Of a DNA stretch of 64,000 nt, positions 23,243 to 34,389 are shown piece by piece. The DNA is from Salipaludibacillus neizhouensis (lineage in GTDB: Bacteria; Bacillota; Bacilli; Bacillales; Salisediminibacteriaceae). The number at the start of each line of letters is the position of its first letter. Position 1 is the first letter of the stretch. Made by a program: the position numbers and the translations under genes. The stretch is from contig NZ_KZ614146.1 in the NCBI RefSeq assembly GCF_002886185.1, positions 2,588,930-2,652,929 of the forward strand. Reading direction: 5' to 3'. The notes beneath the pieces are model-generated. The model saw only the letters and a program-made list of their open reading frames with translations. It did not search any database and had not been told where the DNA came from.

Positions 23243-25879
23243 TTAGACATTCCTATTTACTAAACCAGGAACTAATTTTAGAGCTTCTTCTACTTTGGCA
23301 GGGTTTTTACCGCCCGCTTGAGCCATATCCGGTCTTCCACCGCCGCCTCCGCCACATTTCGCTGCAACTTCTTTAACAATATTTCCAGCATGATGTCCCT
23401 TTTGTATTAAATCTTTCGAGACACTTGCAACAATATTTACTTTATCATCATTAACTGAAGCAAGTACAATAATACCTGATTCTAATTTATCCTTCAATGA
23501 ATCAACAAGTTTTCTCAAATTATTCATATCCGATGCATTTACTTGCTTCACTAATACTTTTACATCTTCTACATCAATAACATCATCAAGTAAACTTCCT
23601 GCTTGCAGTTGACCTAATTTAGCAGACAAGGATTCATTTTCTTTTTCTTTCTCTTTCAATTGTTTTTGCAGCTGACTGATACGATAAGGTACATCATTGA
23701 TCGTGGTCTTTAATAATCCAGCCGTTTCTCGCAACGTATCAACTTGACTATCCATGAATTCATAAGCCTTTTTACCGGTCACTGCTTCAATTCGACGCAC
23801 ACCAGCGCCTATTCCTGCCTCGGTAGTTATTTTAAATAACCCAATTTCTGCTGTGTTATTTACGTGACAGCCTCCACATAGTTCCAAGCTGTAATCACCT
23901 ACCTGAACGACACGTACTTCGTTACCATACTTCTCGCCGAAAAGTGCCATTGCACCCATTTCTTTAGCTTCTGCCAATGATTTGTTCATCGTTTCCACAG
24001 AAATGGCATCCCATACCTTTTTATTAACTTCCTCTTCCACTTTCTCTATCTCTTCATCAGATAATGGACCAAAATGAGAAAAATCAAACCGAAGTCGATC
24101 GTCATTTACAAGTGATCCCGCTTGATTCACATGCTCCCCCAAAGTATCCTTCAATGCTTGATGAAGTAAATGAGTAGCTGTATGATTTTTTACAATCCCT
24201 TTTCTTGTTATGTCATCAACTTGAGATTGCAAACTCATTCCCGTTTTGAGTGTTCCTGAAGAAACAAATACTGTATGAAGATTTTGGCCGTTAGGTGCTT
24301 TTTGTACATCCTTCACAAGTAACTGAACATCTTCGTTTTGCAGGGTACCCTGGTCCGAAATTTGCCCACCGCTCTCCGCATAAAAAGGAGTTTGATCAAG
24401 GACAATTTGCACCGTTTCCCCTTTGTCAACGATATCAACCATTTGTTTGTCTTTTACAATTGCTAATATCTTCGAGTCTGTTTCAAGTTTATCGTATCCC
24501 TTGAACTCACTGGCTTCCGTAATCTTTCCAAGTACTTCATCTTGAAGTTGCATCGAGCCCGAGTCTTGTCTAGCTGCTCTCGCTCTATCACGTTGTTTTG
24601 TCATTTCCTCTTCAAAACCAGCGCGATCCAATTCAAGTCCTGCTTCTTCTACATATTCTTCTGTTAAGTCTACAGGAAAACCATACGTGTCATATAACTT
24701 AAAACCATCTGTCCCTGAAATTGTTTTCTTGCCTTCATCCTTTGCTTTATCAATAAGTTTGTTCAACATGGAGAGCCCATCATTTAGTGTTTCATGAAAT
24801 CTTTCCTCTTCCGTTCGAATAACTTTTTGAATAAACGCTTCTTTATCTTTGACTTCCGGATAAAATGCCTCCATAATTTCACCAACTGTAGGAACTAACT
24901 TGTACATAAAAGGTTCATGAATGGACAGTTGCTTTGCATAACGAACCGCTCTTCTTAAAAGACGGCGTAAAACGTATCCTCTGCCTTCATTCGAAGGTAG
25001 TGCTCCGTCGGAAACAGCGAATGAAACGGTTCTAATATGGTCCGCAATCACTTTAAATGCTGTATCAAACTCCGTTGACTCACCGTAAGGCAGCCCTGCA
25101 ATTTCCTCTGTTTGACCGATGATTGGTAAAAATAGATCCGTATCAAAGTTTGTTTTTGCATCTTGAATCACAGACACCATACGTTCTAATCCCATACCCG
25201 TATCAATGTTTTTCTTAGGAAGAGGTGTATAGCTACCATCTGGATTGTGGTTAAATTGAGAAAATACAAGATTCCATATTTCTAAATGACGCTCATTTTC
25301 TCCACCAGGAAACATTTCAGGATCATTAGGGTCATTCCCATACGCTTCTCCACGATCATAGAAAATTTCTGTATTCGGTCCACAAGGTCCCTCTCCTATA
25401 TCCCAGAAGTTTTCTTCTAAACGAATGATTCTTTCCTCAGGCAAGCCTATTTCCTCGTGCCAAATTTTAAAGGCTTCATCATCATCAGGATAGATCGTTA
25501 CAGCTAACTTCTCCGGATCAAATCCAATCCATTTATCGCTCGTTAAAAACTCCCAGCCCCAATGAATTGCTTCTTTTTTAAAATACTCGCCAATAGAAAA
25601 ATTCCCTAACATTTCAAAAAACGTGTGATGACGTGCTGTTTTCCCTACGTTTTCAATATCATTCGTACGAATAGACTTTTGCGCATTTGCAATCCTAGGG
25701 TTTTCCGGGATTACTCGACCGTCAAAATATTTTTTCAACGTTGCTACCCCACTGTTAATCCACAATAATGACGGATCTTCATGAGGAACCAAAGGTGCAC
25801 TTGGCTCGATTGCATGTCCTTTCTCTTTAAAAAAATCTAGAAACATTTGTCTCACTTCAGCTGAACTTAATTTATTCAC
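23243..25879 (-). CDS. alaS: Alanyl-tRNA synthetase
   Basis: Charges tRNA-Ala and edits misacylated Ser and Gly. The 878 residues are full length: N-terminal class II catalytic core ([42 protein letters not shown]), the editing domain with zinc-binding [11 protein letters not shown] and CGGCHVNNT, a coiled-coil, and a C-terminal DHHA1-type domain with [16 protein letters not shown]. It is controlled by the T-box just upstream. The gene order (alaS, ireB, ruvX) is the usual one. Confidence 0.98.
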   Translation of the reverse strand: MNKLSSAEVRQMFLDFFKEKGHAIEPSAPLVPHEDPSLLWINSGVATLKKYFDGRVIPENPRIANAQKSIRTNDIENVGKTARHHTFFEMLGNFSIGEYFKKEAIHWGWEFLTSDKWIGFDPEKLAVTIYPDDDEAFKIWHEEIGLPEERIIRLEENFWDIGEGPCGPNTEIFYDRGEAYGNDPNDPEMFPGGENERHLEIWNLVFSQFNHNPDGSYTPLPKKNIDTGMGLERMVSVIQDAKTNFDTDLFLPIIGQTEEIAGLPYGESTEFDTAFKVIADHIRTVSFAVSDGALPSNEGRGYVLRRLLRRAVRYAKQLSIHEPFMYKLVPTVGEIMEAFYPEVKDKEAFIQKVIRTEEERFHETLNDGLSMLNKLIDKAKDEGKKTISGTDGFKLYDTYGFPVDLTEEYVEEAGLELDRAGFEEEMTKQRDRARAARQDSGSMQLQDEVLGKITEASEFKGYDKLETDSKILAIVKDKQMVDIVDKGETVQIVLDQTPFYAESGGQISDQGTLQNEDVQLLVKDVQKAPNGQNLHTVFVSSGTLKTGMSLQSQVDDITRKGIVKNHTATHLLHQALKDTLGEHVNQAGSLVNDDRLRFDFSHFGPLSDEEIEKVEEEVNKKVWDAISVETMNKSLAEAKEMGAMALFGEKYGNEVRVVQVGDYSLELCGGCHVNNTAEIGLFKITTEAGIGAGVRRIEAVTGKKAYEFMDSQVDTLRETAGLLKTTINDVPYRISQLQKQLKEKEKENESLSAKLGQLQAGSLLDDVIDVEDVKVLVKQVNASDMNNLRKLVDSLKDKLESGIIVLASVNDDKVNIVASVSKDLIQKGHHAGNIVKEVAAKCGGGGGGRPDMAQAGGKNPAKVEEALKLVPGLVNRNV

Positions 25880-25961
25880 AGTAATAACCTCCTCTTAAAT
25901 TATCGACCTCATAATTAGAAGTGCTTAGATAGCACTTTAAATAACACAGAAATTAAAACAC

Positions 25962-26215
25962 AAAAAAATCCCCTCCCAAAAAAGGGACGAGAATATGTTC
26001 ACGCGGTACCACCCTAGTTACAAAGAAAGTAATTTTCATCACTCACTTGTCACCTCAACGAATAACGATCGTGTACCGGCGAGGTTTCACTCGCTCTCAG
26101 GAGTAGCATCCATCAATCTTCATCCAGAATTTCTTTCAGCCAAGGAAATTCCTCTCTTAGTGGTATGATTCCACAATTGGATGGGCTTCGATTTCAATCT
26201 CCGTCATCAATTTTT
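25962..26215 (-). promoter_or_regulatory. T-box riboswitch of alaS (specifier GCU, Ala)
   Basis: On the minus strand the leader begins GATGACGGAGATTG and contains the conserved T-box AGGGTGGTACCGCG near 26010, followed by a terminator (GTCCC-TTTTTT-GGGA, then GGGGATTTTTTT). The 3' side of stem I reads GGATGCTACTCC, which places GCT, an alanine codon, in the specifier loop (26105-26107). Uncharged tRNA-Ala should favour the antiterminator and turn alaS on. Confidence 0.95.
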
Positions 26216-26263
26216 AAAATAAGTATATGTATAAGCATATTATAGGAATCGAATGGTCATTTG

Positions 26264-27355
26264 TCAATCATAGCTCCCTTTTCTGTTTCTAATAATCCGA
26301 CGGAAATGTAAGATAAATACTTTAATTACTGCTAACACAGGTACCGCTAAGATAAGACCGATGATTCCAGCAATTTCATTACCTGCAACTAATGCAAAGA
26401 TAATAAGTAATGGATGCATGTGTAAACTTTTCCCAACAATTACTGGAGAAAAAATATTACTTTCTATATTTTGAATCACTAAAATAAGGATTATCCCATA
26501 AAAAACAAGCTGTACCGACTCAGTCAAACCTACTAATACTACCGGAACCATTCCTAAAATTGGTCCGAAGTATGGAATAATATTCGTCAATCCAATAAAT
26601 ATCGCTAGCAACAATCCATACGGCATATCAATGATCCAAAAACCTATCCAAGCTAATAAGCCAACTAATATACCTACAATAATCTGCCCACGTATGTAAC
26701 CACCAAGAGCTTCATCCAGCGAATTTACTAATTCTATACTTTCAGAACGAGCACGCATCGGCGTAATGTACCAGCTTACTCTCTTTAATAGTGGCAAATC
26801 CTTTAATCCGTAAAAAACCACAAATGGAATCACTATAAATAGTAAAATCCAATCAAAGAGACCCATGAGTAACGTTCCTATTTTAATAATAGAATCCGCT
26901 ATCCACTCTTCTCCACTTTTTATCCATTGATCTAAATGTACAGAAAATGATTCCGGAAGAAAATCGATTTGGTGATGTACGTCAGAAAGTAACTCTCGAT
27001 AGCCATTTGCCATAGAAGGGATTTGTTCTAGTAATTCTTTTCCTTCTTGAATGACGTATGGGATGGCCTTCATAATAATACCGCTCATTACTACGATAAA
27101 TAAACAAAATAAAATTAAAATAGATAACGGCCTGGGAACATGGAGAGATTCCAATTTTTCCACAAGAGGATGAAGTAAGTAGATAATAAAACCGGCTATA
27201 AGAAATGGAAGAAAAACAACCATTAGCTTTTGAAGAAAAGGCCATATAATACTTAGTAGCAGTATGAATCCACATAGTAAAAATGATGTAATAGTTATTA
27301 ATATAAGGATCATGAGCCAACGTTTAATTTCTTCATTCGATCTTTTTTTAAACAT
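26264..27355 (-). CDS. AI-2E family transporter (YrrI)
   Basis: An integral membrane protein of 363 residues with about eight helices and the AI-2E (UPF0118) hallmarks: paired N-terminal helices, IPFVVFYGLKD, the region GYIRGQIIVGILVGLLAWIGF, and NIIPYFGPILGMVPVVLVGL with the re-entrant Pro-Gly loop. The name covers exporters of different small molecules, and in some Bacilli Na+/H+ antiport is reported; the substrate cannot be told here. It lies upstream of alaS as YrrI does in B. subtilis. Confidence 0.9.
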   Translation of the reverse strand: MFKKRSNEEIKRWLMILILITITSFLLCGFILLLSIIWPFLQKLMVVFLPFLIAGFIIYLLHPLVEKLESLHVPRPLSILILFCLFIVVMSGIIMKAIPYVIQEGKELLEQIPSMANGYRELLSDVHHQIDFLPESFSVHLDQWIKSGEEWIADSIIKIGTLLMGLFDWILLFIVIPFVVFYGLKDLPLLKRVSWYITPMRARSESIELVNSLDEALGGYIRGQIIVGILVGLLAWIGFWIIDMPYGLLLAIFIGLTNIIPYFGPILGMVPVVLVGLTESVQLVFYGIILILVIQNIESNIFSPVIVGKSLHMHPLLIIFALVAGNEIAGIIGLILAVPVLAVIKVFILHFRRIIRNRKGSYD

Positions 27356-27558
27356 ATTCTCCTCCGTGACGCCGTTTGTGAAAACACTGAAAAGGTAGAC
27401 GTAGTGAACCGTCTACCTTTAATTACTTGTTACTGATTAACAGGACTCTTCCCCTCGTGCTTACCAAATTGATTTACTACTTGAAACCTAGGGTAAAAAA
27501 CATGAAACACCCGATCATCTTGGTTATTTCATGCCAATTTACTCTTTAAAGATTCGTT

Positions 27559-27747
27559 TTATAAATCAATATTTCTTTCTTCCTCTGCGAATAAATCATC
27601 AAGGGAGCTCAACGATCCATCAACTTCCACCTGGTGGAGGTGTAACTGACCATCCGTAATCGTGAGTTCAATAAAGCAACCCCAACAGTAGTATTGACTC
27701 GTACCTATTTTTCCTATATCTTTGCTTTTACAATTTGGGCATCGCAA
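27559..27747 (-). CDS. Small zinc-ribbon protein (YrzR-like)
   Basis: A 62-residue protein with four cysteines arranged CPNC (residues 3-6) and CWGC (21-24), a compact zinc ribbon, then a short beta/acidic tail (EVDGSLSSLDDLFAEEERN). By place and length it corresponds to YrzR, of unknown function. The gene follows yrrD by 24 nt, so the two are probably cotranscribed. The ribosome site (AGGAGGG) is strong. Confidence 0.75.
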   Translation of the reverse strand: MRCPNCKSKDIGKIGTSQYYCWGCFIELTITDGQLHLHQVEVDGSLSSLDDLFAEEERNIDL

Positions 27748-27771
27748 TTTCCGACCCTCCTAGGGTACTTC

Positions 27772-28245
27772 TTACTGAACAATGATGGAAAGGCAATCTT
27801 TCTCATTATGAACAGTAGAATGATTAGTTCGTATGACCTTTATTCCTTTAAAATCCTCAAAAAGGCCTTCCGTCACTTGATACCCTATAATTTTACCCGT
27901 ACTTGGTAAAAAATATACGTCTTCGATAATTCCTACCATGTCCCCATCCTCTTTTTTGATCACCTGTCCCATTAAGCGATCATTTCCATGGAAGAACCGT
28001 TTATTTTTTTCCGTAACAGGCAAAAGAGAGTCGGTTGTATTAACATAAAACCCTTTTTTTGTTTCTCCATTTACCAGTGATAGTGCTAGTGCATGCTTTT
28101 TTGTCCACCATTGACCATTGTCCAGCCAATAACCCGTTATAAGGTTAGCTGTCAGGTCATACATTAGGTCAGTTATATTGCCAAGTTTCCGGTTCGTTTC
28201 TCCGCAAAAAACGGATGCTCCCTTGACTTTATTAAATGTTCTCAA
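27772..28245 (-). CDS. yrrD: PRC-barrel-like protein YrrD
   Basis: A protein of about 157 residues with two barrel-like halves: RTFNKVKGASVFCGETNRKLGNITDLMYD and a second half MGQVIKKEDGDMVGIIEDVYFLPSTGKIIGY. It matches YrrD, which has no proven role. The best start is TTG 28245, eight bases after AAAGGAG; ATG 28251 is only two bases from that site. It lies just upstream of yrzR and downstream of recD2. Confidence 0.82.
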   Translation of the reverse strand: MRTFNKVKGASVFCGETNRKLGNITDLMYDLTANLITGYWLDNGQWWTKKHALALSLVNGETKKGFYVNTTDSLLPVTEKNKRFFHGNDRLMGQVIKKEDGDMVGIIEDVYFLPSTGKIIGYQVTEGLFEDFKGIKVIRTNHSTVHNEKDCLSIIVQ

Positions 28246-28289
28246 GGACATCACTCCTTTGAACATTCTTAGTCTTTGGCAGCACCCGA

Positions 28290-30581
28290 TTATTCATTCC
28301 TGTATTCTGTTTCCAATCTTATTTGGGCTAATTTTTCCTTCAAGGTAGTGTTACGTTCCAGATCCCGATTTGTTTCTACTGCCAGCTTCAATGCCTCCCA
28401 ATCTCCACATAACAACAAAAATTCCTTTGCCCTTGTCACACCTGTATAAATCAGTTTTTTTCGTAACATTCGATAATATCCTTTAACTACAGGCATAATA
28501 ACGATAGGAAATTCGCTTCCTTGAGATTTATGAATGGAACAACAATAAGCATGAGTAATTTGGGTTAAGTCAGGCTTGGTATAAACCACTTCTTGTCCGT
28601 CAAATGTAATGATGATTTGTAATTGTTTCTCCGTATTTTCTTTTTCAGTGAAAATCGAAACAATTTCACCTCTGTCTCCGTTGTAAACATTGTCTTCTGG
28701 ATTGTTAACAAGCTGTAATACCATGTCGCCTACCCTGTAAACGATATCTCCAAATGGCACTTCTCTGCGTTGATCCGTTTTAGGATTGAATAAGGTTTGC
28801 AGCATGTTATTTAAATTTTCTACTCCAGCAACTCCCCGGTACATTGGAGCTAGCACTTGGATATCTCTTGCGGCATACCCTTTTTTCATAGCACTTTTAC
28901 ATATTTGCATCACTGCTTCCGGGACTTTTTGTTGATCACAAGGAAAAAAACGTAAGTCTTTACTTTTTTGATCAATAGCAGCTGGAAGTTCGCCATCTTT
29001 TATTTGGTGCGAAAACTCGATTATTTGTGAATCTTCAGATTGACGATAAATATCCGTCAAACGAACAGCCGGAATCACGTTAGATTCTAATAAATCAGCG
29101 AGCACTTGTCCTGGACCAACGGAAGGAAGTTGATCTTCATCCCCCATAAAAATGACCTGCATAGAATTTGGAATGGCTTTTAACAGTTGATTTGCTAGCC
29201 ACGTATCCACCATAGAGACCTCATCTAAAATAAGAATTTCTCCTTCTAGTTGATCGTCTTCTCCTTTTTCGAAATAATCATCATCCGCTCCTTTATAACC
29301 AAGCATGCGATGAATCGTCGAGGCAGGGAGGCCGGTTGATTCGGTCATCCTTTTTGCAGCTCTTCCCGTTGGAGCTGCCATTAAAATTGGATATTTTTTG
29401 GATCCACTGTATTCTCCAGGATCGATGGATATCCCCTTCAAGCGTCCAAAAACTTCTATCAACCCTTTAATAACCGTTGTTTTTCCGGTCCCCGGTCCGC
29501 CGGTAAGTATCATCATTGGTGAGTGAAGCGCCTGTTGTATGCCTTCTTTTTGTGATGGTGCATAACTTAAACCAAGCTCTTCTTCCACTGCTCCCAAGGC
29601 TTTTAAAAATTCCGACTCTGGATATTCGTCCATTTCTTTTTTGTTTAAAAGCAATCGTCCCAGATTTTTTGCAATGCCTTGTTCAGCAAAAAATAAAGAT
29701 GGTAGATACATATTTTCTTGTTCGATAATTATTTTACCTTCTTCACCAAGAGCAATAACTTGATCGGCAACATCCAATGCTTTGATGTCTTCATATGTAT
29801 CTTTTTCGAGTAATTTTTTTGCTTCTTCCACAATCATTTTCTGTAAAGCAAATACGTGTCCGTCACTTAAGGAGTAATCCTGTAAGACAAATAATATTGC
29901 TGCTTTTAATCGATCCGGATGATTTCCAGTGAGACCCTGCTTTCTGCCAATAAGATCGGCTTTAGCAAATCCAATTCCATCAACGTCTTCCACCATTCGA
30001 TAAGGATTGGATTGAATCACGGTTAAAGCCTCTATTTGATATTCACGGTAAACCTTCATCGCAAGCTGTAATCCAAACCCGTAATCATAGAGTTTTAAGA
30101 GAACTTGTTCAATTCCCTGGTCCTCTAACAGAGTTTTATAGACATAATCAGCTTTTTCTTTTTTAAGCTTTGTCACCTTCTCTAAAACAGTACGATCCTC
30201 TAGAATACGAGATATCGCATGGACGCCTAACGAGCCGATAATCGATTCGGCTGTTTTTTTACCGATTCCGGGAAATCGGTCACTGGATAAATACAAAATA
30301 ATCCCTTGTTCCGTTTCCGGAATCACTTTTTGAAATTGCTCGAATTTATATTGTTTTCCGAATTTGGGGTGATCAGAAAAGTGCCCTTTAAATAAATAAG
30401 TAAGCTCTTTTTCAGGCTCTGTCATCATCCCTACAACAGTCACTTCTTTATCATTCAACTTTTGTGAAGACTCATTCACTCTTATTTTAGCAACTGTATA
30501 TAGAGAATCTACGCTATGAAAAACCAAATGAAGAAGCTCCCCTTTTATATAATCTTCTTTTTCTTCATTTGACTGTTCCAT
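28290..30581 (-). CDS. recD2: RecD2 helicase (SF1B, YrrC)
   Basis: An ATP-dependent 5'-3' DNA helicase of the RecD2 type, working without RecB/RecC in replication-fork and mismatch-repair related processes. An N-terminal extension with OB-like and helix-hairpin-helix parts (GIGKKTAESIIGSLGVHAISRILE, DVDGIGFAKADLIGRK) precedes the motor core. Walker A is LTGGPGTGKTTVIKG, motif II ILDEVSMVDTWLANQL, and the last helicase motif THAYCCSIHKSQGSEFPIVI. ATG 30581 is preceded by GGTGGTG. Length about 763 is normal for the family. Confidence 0.95.
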   Translation of the reverse strand: MEQSNEEKEDYIKGELLHLVFHSVDSLYTVAKIRVNESSQKLNDKEVTVVGMMTEPEKELTYLFKGHFSDHPKFGKQYKFEQFQKVIPETEQGIILYLSSDRFPGIGKKTAESIIGSLGVHAISRILEDRTVLEKVTKLKKEKADYVYKTLLEDQGIEQVLLKLYDYGFGLQLAMKVYREYQIEALTVIQSNPYRMVEDVDGIGFAKADLIGRKQGLTGNHPDRLKAAILFVLQDYSLSDGHVFALQKMIVEEAKKLLEKDTYEDIKALDVADQVIALGEEGKIIIEQENMYLPSLFFAEQGIAKNLGRLLLNKKEMDEYPESEFLKALGAVEEELGLSYAPSQKEGIQQALHSPMMILTGGPGTGKTTVIKGLIEVFGRLKGISIDPGEYSGSKKYPILMAAPTGRAAKRMTESTGLPASTIHRMLGYKGADDDYFEKGEDDQLEGEILILDEVSMVDTWLANQLLKAIPNSMQVIFMGDEDQLPSVGPGQVLADLLESNVIPAVRLTDIYRQSEDSQIIEFSHQIKDGELPAAIDQKSKDLRFFPCDQQKVPEAVMQICKSAMKKGYAARDIQVLAPMYRGVAGVENLNNMLQTLFNPKTDQRREVPFGDIVYRVGDMVLQLVNNPEDNVYNGDRGEIVSIFTEKENTEKQLQIIITFDGQEVVYTKPDLTQITHAYCCSIHKSQGSEFPIVIMPVVKGYYRMLRKKLIYTGVTRAKEFLLLCGDWEALKLAVETNRDLERNTTLKEKLAQIRLETEYRNE

Positions 30582-30598
30582 GCTTTCCACCACCTTGT

Positions 30599-31264
30599 TT
30601 ATTCTCCCTGACGGAGTAGTTCTTCCATTTGGATCTTTGCATTGGCACTTAATTCATGGTCCGGTTGTATTTCAAGCGTCTTATCAAACAGCTCTAATGC
30701 TTTTTCAGCATCGTTTTTCATTGCATAGGCGACTCCTAAATTAAAATAGGCATCTGAATACTGATCATCTATCTCAATCGCCCGATTAAACTGAATCATT
30801 GCTTGATCGACCTCTTCCGCCTGTGCCAAGCACATACCATAATGGAAACGTGCATCCACGTCTTCTTCGTTAAGTTCCACTGCTCTGCTGAGACTAGGTA
30901 ACGCTCTCCGGTAGTCTTCCAGTAAATAAAAACTCATTCCGAGCATATAGTAAACGTCTCCTTGTTGAAGACCTTTAACAATTGCCTCTTGATAAACATC
31001 AATCGCTTCTGTGAATTTTTTTTGTGTATAAAATACATTCCCTTTTCCATAGTATGCTGTCGCTAAATCTTCATCCATTTCCACTGCCTTATCATAAAAA
31101 ACAATTGCTTTATCATCTTCACCAACGGCCGATAATAGATTACCGAAATTCGCGTAGGCGATAGCGTCTTTAGGATTTTCCTCAATTGCTTCATTTAATA
31201 GTTTCGCTGCTTCTTCAATATTTCCTTCTTGCATTTCTTTTACCGCTAATTCATTTTTATCCAT
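30599..31264 (-). CDS. yrrB: Tetratricopeptide-repeat protein (YrrB)
   Basis: A soluble 221-residue protein made of about six TPR units (for example AIAYANFGNLLSAVGEDDKA, ATAYYGKGNVFYTQKKFTEA and SDAYFNLGVAYAMKNDAEKA), each with the W/Y-A-F-P-like TPR spacing. It is a protein-interaction scaffold; the partner is unknown. It lies five bases before recD2 as in B. subtilis. GAAGGAG precedes ATG 31264. Confidence 0.92.
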   Translation of the reverse strand: MDKNELAVKEMQEGNIEEAAKLLNEAIEENPKDAIAYANFGNLLSAVGEDDKAIVFYDKAVEMDEDLATAYYGKGNVFYTQKKFTEAIDVYQEAIVKGLQQGDVYYMLGMSFYLLEDYRRALPSLSRAVELNEEDVDARFHYGMCLAQAEEVDQAMIQFNRAIEIDDQYSDAYFNLGVAYAMKNDAEKALELFDKTLEIQPDHELSANAKIQMEELLRQGE

Positions 31265-31280
31265 ATTAATCGCTCCTTCT

Positions 31281-31308
31281 CAGAAAAACGCGTAGCGTCT
31301 TTTTTCTA
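31281..31308. repeat. Dispersed repeat family 1, leader-only copy (copy B)
   Basis: AGAAAAACGCGTAGCGTCTT is followed by T residues: only the short leader hairpin (ACGC-GTA-GCGT) without the long second hairpin. It lies between mnmA and yrrB. Confidence 0.75.
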
Positions 31309-31326
31309 AAATAGTTCTTATCCTCG

Positions 31327-32473
<1,147 letters not shown>

Positions 32474-32485
32474 TCACCTCCTTGA

Positions 32486-33634
32486 CTACTTTATCTGACT
32501 TTCTAATCGTTTCATAACGTTGACTACTTTTTGAGCTGCTTCCTCAATTTGTGCAAGATCGTTCCCTAGTCCGAAACTAAATCTAACAGCAGAGTGACTT
32601 CTATTTTTATCATTAAACATGGAGGTAAGTACATGAGAAGGATCAATCGAGCCGGCTGTGCAAGCCGAACCACTTGATACTGCTACACCATCCAAATCCA
32701 AGTTCATTAATATAGATTCGACATTGAGTCCAGGAAAACTGACATTTAATATATGAGAAAGAGCCTGTTCCTGATTTCCATTGACTTTGAAGTTTATCAT
32801 TTCCTGTTCAAAGCTAGTTAACAAGATTTCTTTGAATTGAGTATAGAGTAATTTTCTCCTCTCACTTTCCTTCAAAGCTAGTTCGAGTGCTTTCTGCATA
32901 CCTACAATTGCTGGTACATTTTCTGTTCCCGACCGTCTTTTTCTTTCTTGCTCTCCACCATATTGCAATGATGCTAAATGGATGCCTTGCCTAATATATA
33001 AAAAACCTGTTCCATTCGGTCCGTTGATCTTATGACCCGAAGCTGCCAATAAATCCACACCTAGCTGGTTCACGTCTATTTGCTCTGATCCAAAAACTTG
33101 GACAGCATCTGTATGAAAAACCGTTTGGTGTGCTGCCAATACTCGTCCTATCTCTTCAATTGGCTGTATCGAGCCTACTTCATTATTTCCGAACATAATC
33201 GACACAAGAATTGTTTCATCGGTTAAAGCATTTTCCAAGTCTTCCATTGAAATTTCACCATGCTCATTTACATCTAAATACGTCACAGAATACCCTGATT
33301 TTTCAAGATGTTGAAACGCATGTAACACAGCATGATGTTCTATTTTAGTGGTTATAAGATGGTTTCCTTTATCATTGTTCGCAAAAGCATAACCAAGTAT
33401 TGCTAAATTATCGGCCTCAGTACCACCACTGGTAAAAACAATTTCATCAAAGCGGGCATTTATTTTCTGAGCGATGAACTCTCTCGCTTCGTCAAGGCCT
33501 CTTCTAGCTTCTCTTCCGAAATGATGAATACTTGAAGGATTACCAAAATAAGTTTCAAAAAATGGCTTCATCGCTTGAAAAACCTCGGGATGCATCGGAG
33601 ACGTAGCCGCATGATCCAAGTATATTCGTTCCAT
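32486..33634 (-). CDS. iscS: Cysteine desulfurase (IscS/NifS family)
   Basis: A PLP enzyme that takes sulfur from L-cysteine and passes it on as a persulfide. The PLP lysine is in SGHKINGPNGTG and the active cysteine in SSGSACTAGSIDPSHV. It has YLDHAATSPMHPEV at the N-terminus. It corresponds to YrvO, the desulfurase serving MnmA in B. subtilis. It lies between cymR and mnmA, so CymR control and the two sulfur genes are linked, but here two repeat copies intervene between it and cymR. Confidence 0.96.
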   Translation of the reverse strand: MERIYLDHAATSPMHPEVFQAMKPFFETYFGNPSSIHHFGREARRGLDEAREFIAQKINARFDEIVFTSGGTEADNLAILGYAFANNDKGNHLITTKIEHHAVLHAFQHLEKSGYSVTYLDVNEHGEISMEDLENALTDETILVSIMFGNNEVGSIQPIEEIGRVLAAHQTVFHTDAVQVFGSEQIDVNQLGVDLLAASGHKINGPNGTGFLYIRQGIHLASLQYGGEQERKRRSGTENVPAIVGMQKALELALKESERRKLLYTQFKEILLTSFEQEMINFKVNGNQEQALSHILNVSFPGLNVESILMNLDLDGVAVSSGSACTAGSIDPSHVLTSMFNDKNRSHSAVRFSFGLGNDLAQIEEAAQKVVNVMKRLESQIK

Positions 33635-33652
33635 CGTCTTTCACACCTTCTC

Positions 33653-33785
33653 TAAGAAAAACGGCAGTGCCGTCTTTTATTAAATACAGCGTCAGCTTCC
33701 GCCGCCATCTTTTAAGTAGCAAGGATGGGTTTCCCTTGATACTTGCGGCGTGAAGGTAGCTGTCAACTTATACATTCTTATCTAC
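33653..33785. repeat. Dispersed hairpin repeat, family 1 (copy C)
   Basis: Leader hairpin ACGGC-AGT-GCCGT, then TCTTTTATTAAATACAGCG and the long hairpin (AGCTTCCGCCGCCATC ... TTGCGGCGTGAAGGTAGCT). The tip carries AAGTAGCAAGGATGGG / CCCTTGATACTTG-type pairing. It lies directly beside copy D between cymR and iscS. Confidence 0.88.
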
Positions 33786-33924
33786 CTAAGAAAAACGCGT
33801 AGCGTCTTTTATTAAATGCAACGTCAGCTTCTGCCGCCATCTTTTAAGTAGCAAGATGGTCTTCCTTGCTACGTGCGGTTTGAAGGTAGTTGCCCTCTTT
33901 ATACAGAACGCATAGCGTCTTTTA
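33786..33924. repeat. Dispersed hairpin repeat, family 1 (copy D)
   Basis: Leader hairpin ACGC-GTA-GCGT, then TCTTTTATTAAATGCAACG and CAGCTTCTGCCGCCATC; the tip stem AAGTAGCAAG / CTTGCTACGT differs from copy C. A second leader motif (ACGCATAGCGTCTTTTAT) closes it at 33907-33924. Copies C and D form a tandem pair. Confidence 0.88.
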
Positions 33925-33966
33925 TATTATAATGCTTCGCAGGTAACTTGATCAAACGAAGAACCT

Positions 33967-34389
33967 CTAAATGTAGAACATAAAATTTTCCTGTTCCCCT
34001 GTATCTTCGTATGTTGCTAAATCATCAAGTGTGGTGGAATCAAGAACATCTTTCACCGCATCGCGAATTTTTATCCATAAATCACGTTTTGCCGGCTCTT
34101 CATCATCAATAATTTCTACTGGCGTAATCGGTCCCTCCAGCACACGAATGATATCTCCAGCTGTAATTTCTTCCGCTAGTTTTCCTAACATATATCCACC
34201 GTAAGCACCTCTGACACTTTTAACGAGCATCGCATTTCTTAACGGTGCTATCAATTGCTCTAAATAATGTTCCGAAAGATTATGCTCTTTGGCAATAGAT
34301 TTTAGTGATATTGGGCCTTCTCCATCTTTTTTTGCTAATGCTATCATAATTGTTAGTCCGTATCTTCCTTTAGTTGATATTTTCAACAT
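33967..34389 (-). CDS. cymR: Cysteine-metabolism repressor CymR (Rrf2 family)
   Basis: The 140-residue Rrf2-type repressor of sulfur and cysteine genes in Bacilli, whose co-repressor partner is CysK. It is nearly colinear with B. subtilis CymR (ISTKGRYGLTIMIALAKKDG, NLSEHYLEQLIAPLRNA, VRGAYGGYMLGKL, ITAGDIIRVLEGPITPVE, QENFMFYI). It lacks the three cysteines of [Fe-S] Rrf2 regulators such as IscR. ATG 34389 and TTG 34386 are both usable behind GGAGG. It overlaps the upstream membrane-protein gene by 20 bp. Confidence 0.95.
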   Translation of the reverse strand: MLKISTKGRYGLTIMIALAKKDGEGPISLKSIAKEHNLSEHYLEQLIAPLRNAMLVKSVRGAYGGYMLGKLAEEITAGDIIRVLEGPITPVEIIDDEEPAKRDLWIKIRDAVKDVLDSTTLDDLATYEDTGEQENFMFYI